A stretch of 64,000 nucleotides of DNA, taken from Debaryomyces hansenii CBS767. Taxonomy: Eukaryota > Ascomycota > Pichiomycetes > Serinales > Debaryomycetaceae. A program made the position numbers and the translations under genes. The notes beneath the pieces are model-generated. The model was given only the letters and a program-made list of their open reading frames with translations, searched no databases and had not been told where the DNA came from. This document shows positions 29,802-39,780 of this stretch, in pieces. Position 1 is the first letter of the stretch. Every line of letters starts with the position of its first letter. The stretch lies in contig NC_006048.2 in assembly GCF_000006445.2 (NCBI RefSeq), positions 806,001 to 870,000 on the forward strand, written 5' to 3'.

Positions 29802-30726
29802 ATGGTATGTTCATAGGATAAAATGATGATAGAGTAATTCAGAATTATTATACTAACATTTCAATAGACTTCTATCGGTACAGGTTACGATTTATCAAAT
29901 AGTGTTTTTTCACCAGGTACGTAGATTTTAAAGGGGAACCGTTCATTAATAAGGAGCCATTGTTATAATATGAATCCTATACTAACTCGAATATTTAGAT
30001 GGAAGAAATTTTCAAGTAGAATATGCCATGAAAGCTGTTGAAAATGGTGGTACATCTATCGGAATTAAATGTAAAGATGGTATAGTATTAGCGGTTGAAA
30101 AGATCATAAATTCCAAATTGTTGGTTCCAGGAAAGAATAAGAGAATCCAGACAATTGATAGACATATTGGTGTTGCATATTCAGGACTTTTGCCTGATGG
30201 ACGTCATTTTGTAAATAGAGGTAGGGATGAAGCACAAAATTTCAAGAACATATACAAGACTCCAATTTCTGTTCCACACTTGATGGATCGTTTGGGAATC
30301 TATATCCAGAATTACACTTGTTACAACTCCGTTAGACCATTCGGAATTGTGTCTATTGTTGGGGGTGTTGACGAGAACGGACCACATTTATATATGATTG
30401 AACCAAGTGGGACATGCTGGGGTTACACGGGTGCTGCCACCGGTAAGGGGAGACAAACTGCCAAGTCCGAGCTAGAAAAATTGAACTTCGAAGAGTTGAC
30501 AGTTAAGGAAGCTGTGAAAGTTGCTGCCAAAATTATCCACCAAGCTCACGAAGATAACAAAGACAAAGATTATGAATTAGAAATTTCATGGTGTTCAAAA
30601 GAGGAGACCTCATGCAGACATGAATCTGTTCCTGATGCGTTATTACAAGAAGCCATCAAGTTAGCTCAAGAAGAGGATGAAGAAGAAGAAGATGATGATG
30701 AAGAAGACGCAGAAATGGAAAGCTAG
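29802..30726 (+). CDS. PRE10: 20S proteasome alpha-7 subunit Pre10, two introns
   Basis: Exon 1 is only the ATG (29802-29804); intron 1 is 29805-29867 (63 nt, GTATGT...TACTAAC...TAG); exon 2 is 29868-29916; intron 2 is 29917-29998 (82 nt, GTACGT...TACTAAC...TAG); exon 3 is 29999-30726. The spliced product is 259 aa and begins MTSIGTGYDLSNSVFSPDGR, identical in design to S. cerevisiae Pre10. The alpha-subunit signature GYDLS..VFSPDGR-FQVEYA is split across exons 2 and 3, which confirms the model. GVDENGPHLYMIEPSG, GAATGKGRQ and the acidic C-terminal tail (EEDEEEEDDDEE) are typical of alpha-7. It is divergent from PFA4. Confidence 0.95.
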
Positions 30727-30996
30727 ATGTTTTTGTATTGAACAAGCTCACCATAAAGTAAATTTTATATTACGCTCAATAGTTATATAGTCCATCGGTA
30801 CTAATATAATAATTAGATTACGATTTGCTAGGCTATTTGCCTTGAATTGAAACCAACCTCTAACATGTACCAATTTTTTTTTTAGTGTTTACGCGCATTG
30901 TTTGAAATCTAAACATATAAAACGTCTATAAAACAAGTAGACATTATTTGCACAATCTTGATTTAGGTTTAGGTGCTTGGACTATAGATTTAGGAT

Positions 30997-33627
30997 ATGT
31001 CATCAGAATTTGAGGGCTCTAATCTGTCATACGTTTCAGATGGAAGTGATCTGTCTGTAGTAGTGGCCCTATCTCAAAACATAAATAATGATCTGAATAG
31101 TGGTTTCGAACATGATGATAGAAACGACATTGATGCAGATTCGACAAGGTCATCTAGTCCATTCTTATCGAATCCCGAATTGCTGTATAAGGAAAAGTTC
31201 TCTCCGGTAGCCAGTTCATTCGACGACGAGGAAGATATATCACGTCGAGTACAAGATATGGATACAAGCATTGCAAGCCTTAGAGAAACATTGGGCGATC
31301 TTAATGTAGGCGACAAGGACAAAAACAACCAATCGATAATTGTGGATGAAAGCTTTCACAATTCGACTATGGATACAACTCGCTATAATGAAACACAAGC
31401 ACAATTTGACCGTGATTTAGATTTCGATCAAAATTCAAATGACGGCAAGACAGAAAGCCCTAGACATAAAAAGGCTATATCGCCTTGGAAACAGCTTCGG
31501 TCAACGTCTACGGCCGCTCCTGGACATATGGGAGAAATACCCAAATTGCATTTCAATCAATCTAATTTTTTTAACAACGACACTAAGCAATCACTTACCC
31601 ATGACACCACTGCAGTTGCCAAAATCAATGAGCTAAATAAACAAGTCACAGGATATAGAATTCAGATAAAACTATTTAAACAGTTTTTGCAACATTTAAT
31701 TGATAAAACTCGCTACAGTAATACAGATAATGTATTTGACATTAGCGAGTTAAACCATTTCCAGAATAATCTTAACGGACTATCACCACTGAGATCTACA
31801 GGAATACGGTCAGGAAGTATAAACACTAATGCAGAGATTGAAGACAATTTGTCTCAAAATTACGATGAATTACTCAAGTTGAATGAAGATCTTTATTTAA
31901 ACTTAGAAGATTTTCAAAATCAATTGCACGATAAAGAAGTGCAACTAAATAATGCAAACGTATATATGAACGACTGTTCGAGAATTATAAATGAAATTTT
32001 AGAATTGCTTATCAATGATCCTTCCACTGATGACCCGTCAAGACAAGCTTTAGTTAAGTGTTTAGATGGTGCTGCAAGTGATGCAAAGCTTTCAAAATCA
32101 CTAGAAACAAAACTTTATGTTGTTCGGTTGGAGCTTCGAAAGAAAATGGAACGTAAGGATCACAGCTATCCTTCACCACCCCCTTCAAATCCTGAAAAAG
32201 AACAAATTGAACTATCAGGATATATAACAATTATTCAAGGGCTTATAGCATCATTAGACAAGGTGCAAAAGGAATTTTTGGCTCATAAACAAGACACATC
32301 AAAAATCCAAGAAGACTTAAAAAAAGAGGTTGAGAGTACACAAACAATAAGAGCAAATTACGAATCATTGTACAATAAGTTCAATCAACTATGCGCGAGT
32401 TTAGAAAGATCTAGATCAGATGATGCTGACAGTGAAATGCAGAAGCTTAGAATAGAAAATCAGAAATTAAGAACCATAAACAACACCGTTGACAACAAAT
32501 TCAATGAGTATCAGAAAGTTATTGATAAATTGCAACTGGAAGTAAACGACTTACAAAAGCACTATAGCAATAGTTCAATAGGCGAAACTAGTGAATGGCT
32601 AAAATCTTCTAACGATGGGTTCCATCATAATGACTTATTGCTATCACATAAAGAGGTAAACCAACTTCAAGAACAATTGAACAATCTTACTGAACGTTAT
32701 AGAAAATTACAAGATGATTCTTCAAATACGATATCTACATTGACTAATCAATTGAATAACAAGAAACAGGAGAGTTTATCGTTGGGTGCAAATCAAAGAA
32801 TTACCGACCAACTAAAGAACGATTTAGAATTAGCAGTAGAAAAGCAACGTGTCTTGAAAGCGGAAAAGATCAGATTGTCTTATAGTCTTGAATCTCTTGC
32901 AAAGGACAAGGTATCTTTACAGACCACTATCAGAAGTTTGACTGAAAAGATTACCTCACTAACAGTAGAAGCGCCCCACTACAAGAAAGATGAAATGAAC
33001 GAGGGCCTCAAAAAATTGAACGTGTTAGAATATCAATTAAGTGAATTGCTTCTGCGTGATGTTCATGAGTTTCAAAAATTTCTAAAATCTTTCATCAAGA
33101 TAGCAGATGATTCTTCTTTAAAAGAACCTAAGAGGAAAATTGATACTTTAGCAAAGAAGATTTCCCAGGAGAGAAACTCCGACCGTACTGATGAGATGAC
33201 CCTGTGGGATATTTCAGAATTGAACACGATCCGTGAGTACCATAAGTCAGTGTTCGACTACTTTGCCAGAGCAGTAGATATTATCGTTAACGATCATGTC
33301 AAACTTTTATTGAAAGAAGGTGAAAATACTTCGCAAACTAACGAATATGTTAATAAATTGCACAAAAGAATAGATGAATTAAACAATGTGAATGACAATT
33401 TGACAAGACAACTAGATTCTTATTACACAGATGATAGCCACAACGATACTACTCAAAATACAAGTATTACATCAACGGGATCGAAAATGAGGATAACTGA
33501 GTTAACTAATAGGTGGAAAGCCGAAAGAGAAGCAAGAGTATATGAGAATCAAGAAGCTAAGAAAAGATTAAAGGAGTTAGATAGAGAAAATGCTAGGTTA
33601 AGACAGGAACTTGATCAAGTGTCCTAG
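30997..33627 (+). CDS. Coiled-coil spindle-pole protein, Spc72/Mto1-like gamma-tubulin receptor
   Basis: Product of 876 aa. An acidic, Ser-rich N-terminus holds a basic SPWKQLR patch (about 162-168), then a CM1-like segment (about 205-235, KINELNKQVTGYRIQIKLFKQFL), long heptad coiled coils (about 280-350, 400-700) and a C-terminal RWKAEREARVYENQEAKKRL stretch (about 833-855) that resembles the Mto2-binding region of fungal Mto1. CM1 proteins recruit gamma-tubulin complexes; Spc72 is the budding-yeast cytoplasmic receptor. The two motif matches are by eye. Nud1, or another coiled-coil spindle-pole protein, is the main alternative. Confidence 0.55.
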   Translation: MSSEFEGSNLSYVSDGSDLSVVVALSQNINNDLNSGFEHDDRNDIDADSTRSSSPFLSNPELLYKEKFSPVASSFDDEEDISRRVQDMDTSIASLRETLGDLNVGDKDKNNQSIIVDESFHNSTMDTTRYNETQAQFDRDLDFDQNSNDGKTESPRHKKAISPWKQLRSTSTAAPGHMGEIPKLHFNQSNFFNNDTKQSLTHDTTAVAKINELNKQVTGYRIQIKLFKQFLQHLIDKTRYSNTDNVFDISELNHFQNNLNGLSPLRSTGIRSGSINTNAEIEDNLSQNYDELLKLNEDLYLNLEDFQNQLHDKEVQLNNANVYMNDCSRIINEILELLINDPSTDDPSRQALVKCLDGAASDAKLSKSLETKLYVVRLELRKKMERKDHSYPSPPPSNPEKEQIELSGYITIIQGLIASLDKVQKEFLAHKQDTSKIQEDLKKEVESTQTIRANYESLYNKFNQLCASLERSRSDDADSEMQKLRIENQKLRTINNTVDNKFNEYQKVIDKLQLEVNDLQKHYSNSSIGETSEWLKSSNDGFHHNDLLLSHKEVNQLQEQLNNLTERYRKLQDDSSNTISTLTNQLNNKKQESLSLGANQRITDQLKNDLELAVEKQRVLKAEKIRLSYSLESLAKDKVSLQTTIRSLTEKITSLTVEAPHYKKDEMNEGLKKLNVLEYQLSELLLRDVHEFQKFLKSFIKIADDSSLKEPKRKIDTLAKKISQERNSDRTDEMTLWDISELNTIREYHKSVFDYFARAVDIIVNDHVKLLLKEGENTSQTNEYVNKLHKRIDELNNVNDNLTRQLDSYYTDDSHNDTTQNTSITSTGSKMRITELTNRWKAEREARVYENQEAKKRLKELDRENARLRQELDQVS

Positions 33628-33686
33628 GTTTTATGTACTAATATATCTGTATAATAGAATTACACAAAATCATAATTTTCAGCATC

Positions 33687-33698
33687 AAAAATTTTTTT
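33687..33698 (+). promoter_or_regulatory. RRPE-like element before PRT1
   Basis: AAAAATTTTTTT, 77-88 bp before the PRT1 ATG, fits the ribosome-biogenesis RRPE core AAAAATTTT. A/T runs are common here, so this is weak on its own. Confidence 0.35.
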
Positions 33699-33774
33699 CA
33701 ACGCGAGCACATCTTGAGCATGGAATTATCTTAAGACCTTTATCAATTTATATTTCAAATACACAGGCTTAAAT

Positions 33775-35934
33775 ATGAACGATAATATGTCTGAACAAGA
33801 GTATAGGAGTCTCGAGAAAGAGGTCCAATTAGATGACCTTGACTTCTCTGACTTGGAAGCCAAGTACGCAGTTAATTCTGATTTTGGTATGGATAATTAT
33901 GTTGTTGTCGATGGTGCTCCAATTGCTCCAGAGGCTAAAGTTCCTATTTTAATCAAGGTTTTAAAGAAATTATTCAACACTGTTGGTGAAGTTGTCGAAG
34001 GTGACGAAGGAATCCACATGCCATTACAAGATGGTAAGTCCAAGGGTTATTTGTTTGTTCAATTTAAGACTCCTCAAATGGCAGAAGCTGCTATCCAACA
34101 ATTGCACGGCAAGAAATTAGATCAAAAGCACAGATTGTTAGTCAACAAATTAAGTGATATTGAAAAGTTTGGTGCAGAAGGGAATGTTGAAATTGATTTC
34201 CATGAACCTGAAATTCCACCATTCAAGAGTCATGGTTATTTGAGATCGTGGTTACAAGATGAGCAAGGTCGTGATCAAATGGCTTTACACTTTTCTGAAA
34301 CTGTTGGTGTTTATTATAACAAGAAGAAGAATGACCCAGAACCTGTTATTGAACCAAGAAAGGGATTTACTTCCAAATATGCTAAATTCTCTCCATTAGG
34401 TACATATTTGTTTTCCGTTCACCCACAAGGTGTCCAATCATGGGGTGGTGATGGTTTTCAAAGTATTACTAAGTTTATCCATAATCAAGTTCGTTTAATT
34501 GACTTTTCTCCAAACGAAAAGTACATGGTTACTTTATCCCCACTTCCAATTGCCTTACCAGATGATCCAGCAGAGAGATCTATTTTCCCGTTCGGCCCAG
34601 AAAGTAATGGTCATAAATTAGTCATTTGGGATATGGCAACTGGTGAACCTGCTAGAACTTTTGCATTACCACCACATTTAGAAGGTCAGAAGGATATGCC
34701 ATGGCCATTAGTCAAATGGTCGCATGACGACAAATACTGTGCCCGTCAAGGACCTGGCGCTTTAGCCATTTATGAAACTCCATCATTCCAATTATTAGAC
34801 AAGAAATTAGTCAAGGTTGATGATGTTGTTGACTTTGAATGGGCTCCAGCCGCCGTTCATCTTTCTGACTCTAAGGTAAAAGAAGGTGAGTACATTTTGT
34901 CGTACTGGACTCCTGAAAGTTCTAATCAAACAGCAAGAGTTGCCTTGATGCAAATTCCATCTAGAAAAGTTATTAGAACCATCAATTTATTCCAAGTCAG
35001 TGATTGTAAGATGCACTGGCATGGTGAAGGTAAGTTCTTGTGTGTTAAGGTTGATCGTCATACCAAATCCCGTAAGACATTTTTCTCTAATTTAGAATTC
35101 TTTAAAGTTACCGAAAAGGATATTCCAGTTGAAAAATTAGAGTTGAAGGATGTTGTTTTCAACTTTGCATGGGAACCAAGATCAGAAAGATTCATCACTA
35201 TTTCCAGGTTAGATGATGGTAATCAGAATCCATCTATTGCCAAAAATACTATTTCCTTCTACGCACCACAAGTCCTGTCGAAGGGTAGAGTTACAAGCTC
35301 GAAATACACATGTTTCAAGGAAATCCATGATAAGCATTCTAACACAGTTTGCTGGTCTCCAAAGGGTAGATTTGTTGTTGTTGCTACAATTTCTAAGTCT
35401 AGTGGTGAATTGGAATTTTATGATTGCTCATATGAAGAAGATAAACCAGCTAACAGTAAAGTCAACGGTAATGTTAAATTATTAAAAGCAGAAAAATACT
35501 CTGGTATGACAAACTTAGCATGGGATCCATCAGGAAGATTTGTCGCTGCTTGGTCTTCATCTTGGGCTCATTCTATAGAAAATGGTTATAGATTATTTGA
35601 ATTCACTGGTAATATGTTGAAGGATAACAGTATTGACCATTTCAAGGAATTCATCTGGAGACCAAGACCAGCTTCTTTATTGAATGCTGCTGACAGAAAA
35701 AAGGTCAGAAAGAACTTACGTGAATATAGTGCTCAATTTGATGAAGCTGATGCCATGGAGGCTGATGCCGCTAGTAGAGAAGCTATCTTATTACGTCGTA
35801 AGTTGTTAGAACAATGGAGATCTTACAGAGCAAAGCATGCTGCTAATGGTTCAAAGAAGAATGAAGTCCAGGCTGAAATCATTGAGGAAATCAAAGAAGA
35901 AATCATTGAAGAAAAAGAAGAAGTTGTTGAGTAG
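33775..35934 (+). CDS. PRT1: Translation initiation factor eIF3b
   Basis: Product of 719 aa (S. cerevisiae Prt1 is 763). An N-terminal acidic segment is followed by an RRM (about 40-130, with NYVVVDGAP and [18 protein letters not shown]), a nine-bladed WD-type beta-propeller (about 140-620, with blocks such as [28 protein letters not shown] and [16 protein letters not shown]) and a C-terminal helical segment with [11 protein letters not shown] and [13 protein letters not shown]. It is the core scaffold subunit of eIF3. A second ATG lies four codons in (33787); the first is used. Confidence 0.97.
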   Translation: MNDNMSEQEYRSLEKEVQLDDLDFSDLEAKYAVNSDFGMDNYVVVDGAPIAPEAKVPILIKVLKKLFNTVGEVVEGDEGIHMPLQDGKSKGYLFVQFKTPQMAEAAIQQLHGKKLDQKHRLLVNKLSDIEKFGAEGNVEIDFHEPEIPPFKSHGYLRSWLQDEQGRDQMALHFSETVGVYYNKKKNDPEPVIEPRKGFTSKYAKFSPLGTYLFSVHPQGVQSWGGDGFQSITKFIHNQVRLIDFSPNEKYMVTLSPLPIALPDDPAERSIFPFGPESNGHKLVIWDMATGEPARTFALPPHLEGQKDMPWPLVKWSHDDKYCARQGPGALAIYETPSFQLLDKKLVKVDDVVDFEWAPAAVHLSDSKVKEGEYILSYWTPESSNQTARVALMQIPSRKVIRTINLFQVSDCKMHWHGEGKFLCVKVDRHTKSRKTFFSNLEFFKVTEKDIPVEKLELKDVVFNFAWEPRSERFITISRLDDGNQNPSIAKNTISFYAPQVLSKGRVTSSKYTCFKEIHDKHSNTVCWSPKGRFVVVATISKSSGELEFYDCSYEEDKPANSKVNGNVKLLKAEKYSGMTNLAWDPSGRFVAAWSSSWAHSIENGYRLFEFTGNMLKDNSIDHFKEFIWRPRPASLLNAADRKKVRKNLREYSAQFDEADAMEADAASREAILLRRKLLEQWRSYRAKHAANGSKKNEVQAEIIEEIKEEIIEEKEEVVE

Positions 35935-36074
35935 ACACTTTGTTTCTACACATAGTTCTATGTTTGTATAAGTACCATTTTCCAATTATATATTTTTATT
36001 CGATCATTAAAAAATTTACACGAATTACAAAGTAAGTATTATGTACATCTATCAGCTTTCCTCTATAAAGCATT

Positions 36075-36425
36075 TTAAGCAGACTTCGTCTTTAATTGAA
36101 TCCCATGCCATTTCGAAATTTCGTCTTTCAAAACTTCGTTGACTAACCTATGTTGTTTGATCATTGGAATACCTTTGAACTTTTCACTTTCAACAAGTAT
36201 AGCAAACATAGAACCACATCCCCCGGACACATCTTTAACTTGTAAGGTCTTAGGTTGGAAATTATCTTTCAAGATTCCGAATATCTTTTTTTCATAATCA
36301 TCCATAAGTTGTTCTTCGACAGTAGACATTAAACGCAAACCAGTCTGAGCTTTTGTAATTGGCAACCTTATCCCAGCATATGGCTTTGCCAAATAGGCTT
36401 GTTTAGATATGACATTTCTTAACAT
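36075..36425 (-). CDS. BOL3: Mitochondrial BolA-like protein Bol3 (Aim1)
   Basis: Product of 116 aa, close to S. cerevisiae Bol3 (118). A basic presequence (MLRNVISKQAYLAKPYAGIRLP) precedes the BolA domain (about 42-112): VKDVSGGCGSMFAILVESEKFKGIPMIKQHRLVNEVL, with the conserved Cys and the invariant His of the HRLVN motif. Bol3 acts in late mitochondrial Fe-S cluster delivery, with Nfu1 and lipoate-type targets. It is divergent from GEM1 with 164 bp between ATGs. Confidence 0.94.
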   Translation of the reverse strand: MLRNVISKQAYLAKPYAGIRLPITKAQTGLRLMSTVEEQLMDDYEKKIFGILKDNFQPKTLQVKDVSGGCGSMFAILVESEKFKGIPMIKQHRLVNEVLKDEISKWHGIQLKTKSA

Positions 36426-36589
36426 ATTGTATAGGTTATTAGTCTATAAACTTTGTAAAATCAAGTATATATTTGATTCTTACTAATAGTACAGATTTAC
36501 TGGTTGAGATTAAAGCATCACAAAACCGAAAAAATCATGTCTATCAAACATAATGTTGATACTTCTTACTATTAAAATATGCAATTGAG

Positions 36590-38650
36590 ATGTCTCAAGA
36601 TACAATAAGAATTGTAGTTTGTGGTGATGAATTTGTTGGAAAGTCTTCTCTTATAGCATCTTTGATCAAAGAAAAATTTGTGTCCAATATACAAAGAGTA
36701 ATACCTCCAGTAACAATATCCCGAGATGATTATACAAACAGTTTATCAGAATATGTATCCAAGGCTGGAAATTCTAATAAAGCAGATGTAAATAGATCAG
36801 AAGGAAAATACACTAAAAATGGATTTAAAGATAATGATAATGGAAATCAAAAGGTACTGAAATATGTTCCTCGGACAACAACAATAATCGATACTACGTC
36901 TTCTGATAAGACAATACTCCAGAAAGAACTAAAGCGGGCAGATGTAATTTGGCTAGTTTATTCGGATCATTACACTTACGAAAGGATATCTTTGCATTGG
37001 ATGACAATGTTCAGATCTATGGGGGTGAATTTGCCGATAGTTCTTTGTGCCAATAAATCTGACTTATTAACCCAAGATTCGTCGATATCTATCAAAACAC
37101 AGAATTCCGATGAATTTGTTCTGTTGATCAACGAGTTTAAGGAAATAGAAGCATGTGTACGATGCAGTGCCAAGGAGAATTATAATGTTGTGGAAGCATT
37201 CTATTTATGCCAAAGAGCAATTACACATCCCATATCTCCAATTTTTGATTCAAAGGAAGGTAATTTGAGACCAGCAGCGGTAGCAGCCTTGAAGCGGGTA
37301 TTTTTCTTGTGTGATAAGGACCAAGATGGCTATTTAAGCTTTAGCGAATTTTCAATCCTCCATCAAAAATGCTTTAATCATGCGTCAAGTGAACAAGAAT
37401 ACCAAAATATTCTCTCTGCCATTAATAGGATCATATATCCTGACGTCAATTCGAAAGGTGAGACGATTGGAATTTCAGTAGATGGCTTTATAATATTGAA
37501 TAAAATGTATGCTGAACGAGGCCGCCATGAAACTATTTGGGGTATACTAAGAACATTCCATTATACCAATTCTTTATCTCTAAATGATAAATTTTTATTC
37601 CCACAACTAAATGTTAACCCAATTTCCAGTGTAGAATTGGGTCCTATAGGATATAAGTTCTTGGTTGATCTTTTCCTAAAGTTTGACAAGGATAATGACG
37701 GTGGGTTGAACGAAGAAGAATTAGCAAATTTGTTTCTTCCAACTCCTGGGATTCCAAGATTATGGAAAGAATCGCAATTTCCTTCATCTATTGTTTGTAA
37801 TGAGGAAGGGTACGTTTCGCTCCAAGGATGGTTGGCACAATGGAACTTGACTACATTTTTAGACTATAAGACAACCCTAGAGTATTTGGCATATTTAGGA
37901 TTTGATGATAATAGTTTGGTTAGCGCCGTGAAAGTTACCAAACCAAGAAAAAGAAGACAAAAGCAGGGGAAATTCTATAGACAGCCTGTTAATGATAGAA
38001 ATGTATTCAATTGCTTTATATTGGGAGCTCCAAAATCTGGTAAAACATCTTTATTAGAACTGTTTTTAAGAGGATCATATAGTGATGTGTATTCTCCTAC
38101 AATTAAGCCTAGGTTATGTGTTAAAGATATCGAATTAAGAGGTGGTAAGCAGTGCTACTTAATTCTTGAAGAATTAGGGGAGCTTGAGCCTGCTATACTT
38201 GAAAATAAAAGGAGACTAGATCAATGTGATGTGATCTGCTATACTTACGACTCTTCAGATCCAGAATCGTTTCAATACTTGGTGGATTTGAGAGAAAAAT
38301 ACTCAGCATTATTAGACGAAGTACCATCTGTGTTCGTTGCGCTCAAAGCGGATTTAGACAAACAAGAACAAAGGTCTGACGTTCAACCTGAAAATTATAC
38401 CAGAGACTTGTTCTTGAGTTCACCACTTCATATATCGTCTACGTGGACTACTTCCTTGCACGAGCTATTTATCCAATTAGTGGATGCTGCAAAAATGCCC
38501 AGCTCCTTCACCCCTGGCCTTGAAAGAGAACCCGAGAATCCAAATAATGAAAACGTTAAACATATAGTTATGGCTGGAGGGGCTATATCTTTAATGGCTA
38601 TAGTATCTATATGGATTTGGAAGAGTTCATTGCAAAGTTCAAGAGCTTGA
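36590..38650 (+). CDS. GEM1: Mitochondrial Rho GTPase Gem1 (Miro)
   Basis: Product of 686 aa (S. cerevisiae Gem1: 662). In order: N-terminal GTPase (P-loop GDEFVGKSSL, NKSDL), two EF-hand pairs with canonical loops DKDQDGYLSFSEF (about 242-254) and DKDNDGGLNEEEL (about 365-377), a second GTPase (P-loop GAPKSGKTSLL), and a C-terminal membrane anchor (about 660-680). It regulates ER-mitochondria contacts and mitochondrial inheritance. Compared with S. cerevisiae, the N-terminal GTPase carries an Asn/Lys-rich insertion of about 35 residues in the switch-I region (about 50-90). No intron signature is seen there. Confidence 0.96.
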   Translation: MSQDTIRIVVCGDEFVGKSSLIASLIKEKFVSNIQRVIPPVTISRDDYTNSLSEYVSKAGNSNKADVNRSEGKYTKNGFKDNDNGNQKVLKYVPRTTTIIDTTSSDKTILQKELKRADVIWLVYSDHYTYERISLHWMTMFRSMGVNLPIVLCANKSDLLTQDSSISIKTQNSDEFVLLINEFKEIEACVRCSAKENYNVVEAFYLCQRAITHPISPIFDSKEGNLRPAAVAALKRVFFLCDKDQDGYLSFSEFSILHQKCFNHASSEQEYQNILSAINRIIYPDVNSKGETIGISVDGFIILNKMYAERGRHETIWGILRTFHYTNSLSLNDKFLFPQLNVNPISSVELGPIGYKFLVDLFLKFDKDNDGGLNEEELANLFLPTPGIPRLWKESQFPSSIVCNEEGYVSLQGWLAQWNLTTFLDYKTTLEYLAYLGFDDNSLVSAVKVTKPRKRRQKQGKFYRQPVNDRNVFNCFILGAPKSGKTSLLELFLRGSYSDVYSPTIKPRLCVKDIELRGGKQCYLILEELGELEPAILENKRRLDQCDVICYTYDSSDPESFQYLVDLREKYSALLDEVPSVFVALKADLDKQEQRSDVQPENYTRDLFLSSPLHISSTWTTSLHELFIQLVDAAKMPSSFTPGLEREPENPNNENVKHIVMAGGAISLMAIVSIWIWKSSLQSSRA

Positions 38651-38687
38651 TTGACTATGCCATCAATGCTCATAACCGGTTATTACC

Positions 38688-38718
38688 AAATTTTTTTTTT
38701 TTTTTTGCGAAGCTCATC
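38688..38718 (+). promoter_or_regulatory. RRPE plus PAC pair in the RRS1 promoter
   Basis: AAATTTTT (38688-38695), running into a 16-T tract, is followed by a PAC core in reverse orientation, AGCTCATC (38711-38718, complement GATGAGCT). The pair lies 66-96 bp before the RRS1 ATG. RRPE/PAC pairs mark ribosome-biogenesis genes, which fits Rrs1. Confidence 0.55.
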
Positions 38719-38783
38719 CTATAATATTTGCATTGAATAATATATATAATTTGTTACATAGTACAGCAATACAGTAAATAATC

Positions 38784-39386
38784 ATGTCAGAACAACAATT
38801 TAAACCTGTAACAGTTGATAAGCCGATCCCAAATACCTATGATTTGGGTAATTTGGCTACATTTGACCCAAACCCTTTGGACAACGATAAATTAAAAGAT
38901 GAATCTCAGAAAGAGGAATACTTAACATCTGTCACTAGAGACAACGTACAATTATTGATCAACCAAATATTATCTTTACCTGTCAAGACTACTACTGATA
39001 GTCAAGGGTCTTCTACTGGACAGAATTCAACCATGACATTGATTCAATTACCTGATCCAACTACCCAGTTACCAAGAGAAAAGGCTATTCCAAAAACTAA
39101 AGCACCTACAAAATGGGAACAATTTGCTGCCAGGAAAGGTATCAAAGCTAAGGCCAAGGATGGTAAGATGGTGTTCGATGAAGCAACTGGTGAATGGGTT
39201 CCTAAGTGGGGATACAAGGGTAAGAATAAGGAACTTGATGACCAATGGTTAGTGGAAGTTGATGATAAGGTTAAGGGAACCGAGGATGAGTTAATTGATC
39301 CAAGAACCTTGAACCGTGCAGAAAGAAAGAGATTAGTCAAGAAGAATGAATTACAACATAAGCGTAACTTAAAAAATCAATCTTAA
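38784..39386 (+). CDS. RRS1: Ribosome biogenesis protein Rrs1
   Basis: Product of 200 aa (S. cerevisiae Rrs1: 203). Conserved words include YDLGNLATFDPNPLD, RDNVQLLINQILSLPV, LPREKAIPKTKAPTKWEQFAARKGI and EWVPKWGYK; the C-terminus is basic. Rrs1 with Rpf2 delivers the 5S RNP (5S rRNA, Rpl5, Rpl11) to pre-60S particles in the nucleolus. The upstream RRPE/PAC pair agrees with this role. Confidence 0.97.
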   Translation: MSEQQFKPVTVDKPIPNTYDLGNLATFDPNPLDNDKLKDESQKEEYLTSVTRDNVQLLINQILSLPVKTTTDSQGSSTGQNSTMTLIQLPDPTTQLPREKAIPKTKAPTKWEQFAARKGIKAKAKDGKMVFDEATGEWVPKWGYKGKNKELDDQWLVEVDDKVKGTEDELIDPRTLNRAERKRLVKKNELQHKRNLKNQS

Positions 39387-39780
39387 TGTACCAAACATAA
39401 TAGACGGATACAAATAACTGCAATCGCAAATAAATAGCGACTCACACATTGTCTCATCATATACATCTAAATTAATCCCGGTTTATTAGCATATATTTCT
39501 AGAGCTTTCGTTTTTCTCATAGTGTTTCGAAAGCTAACATTCCATCATTATTTCCGGACATAACTTTGAATCTAGAAGTAGTTACCCACAATAATAATGA
39601 CTACATATTTATGTATACTATTTCCATTTCTAATCTTATAGTACCTATTGGTAAATGAATTATATCATTGTAATTATAGTAGCTATTATATGAGTCCTGT
39701 ATATACATATATATATATAATGAGCTTGCAATTAAGCTGAGAGACAAAAATGTCATAATAGGGCTGTTTTGATAGTAAAG
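39387..39780. other. Spacer RRS1 - UAF30/TRI1
   Basis: AT-rich, no gene seen. A TA microsatellite (39703-39719) ends about 60 bp before the UAF30/TRI1 ATG and may serve as its TATA region. Confidence 0.35.
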
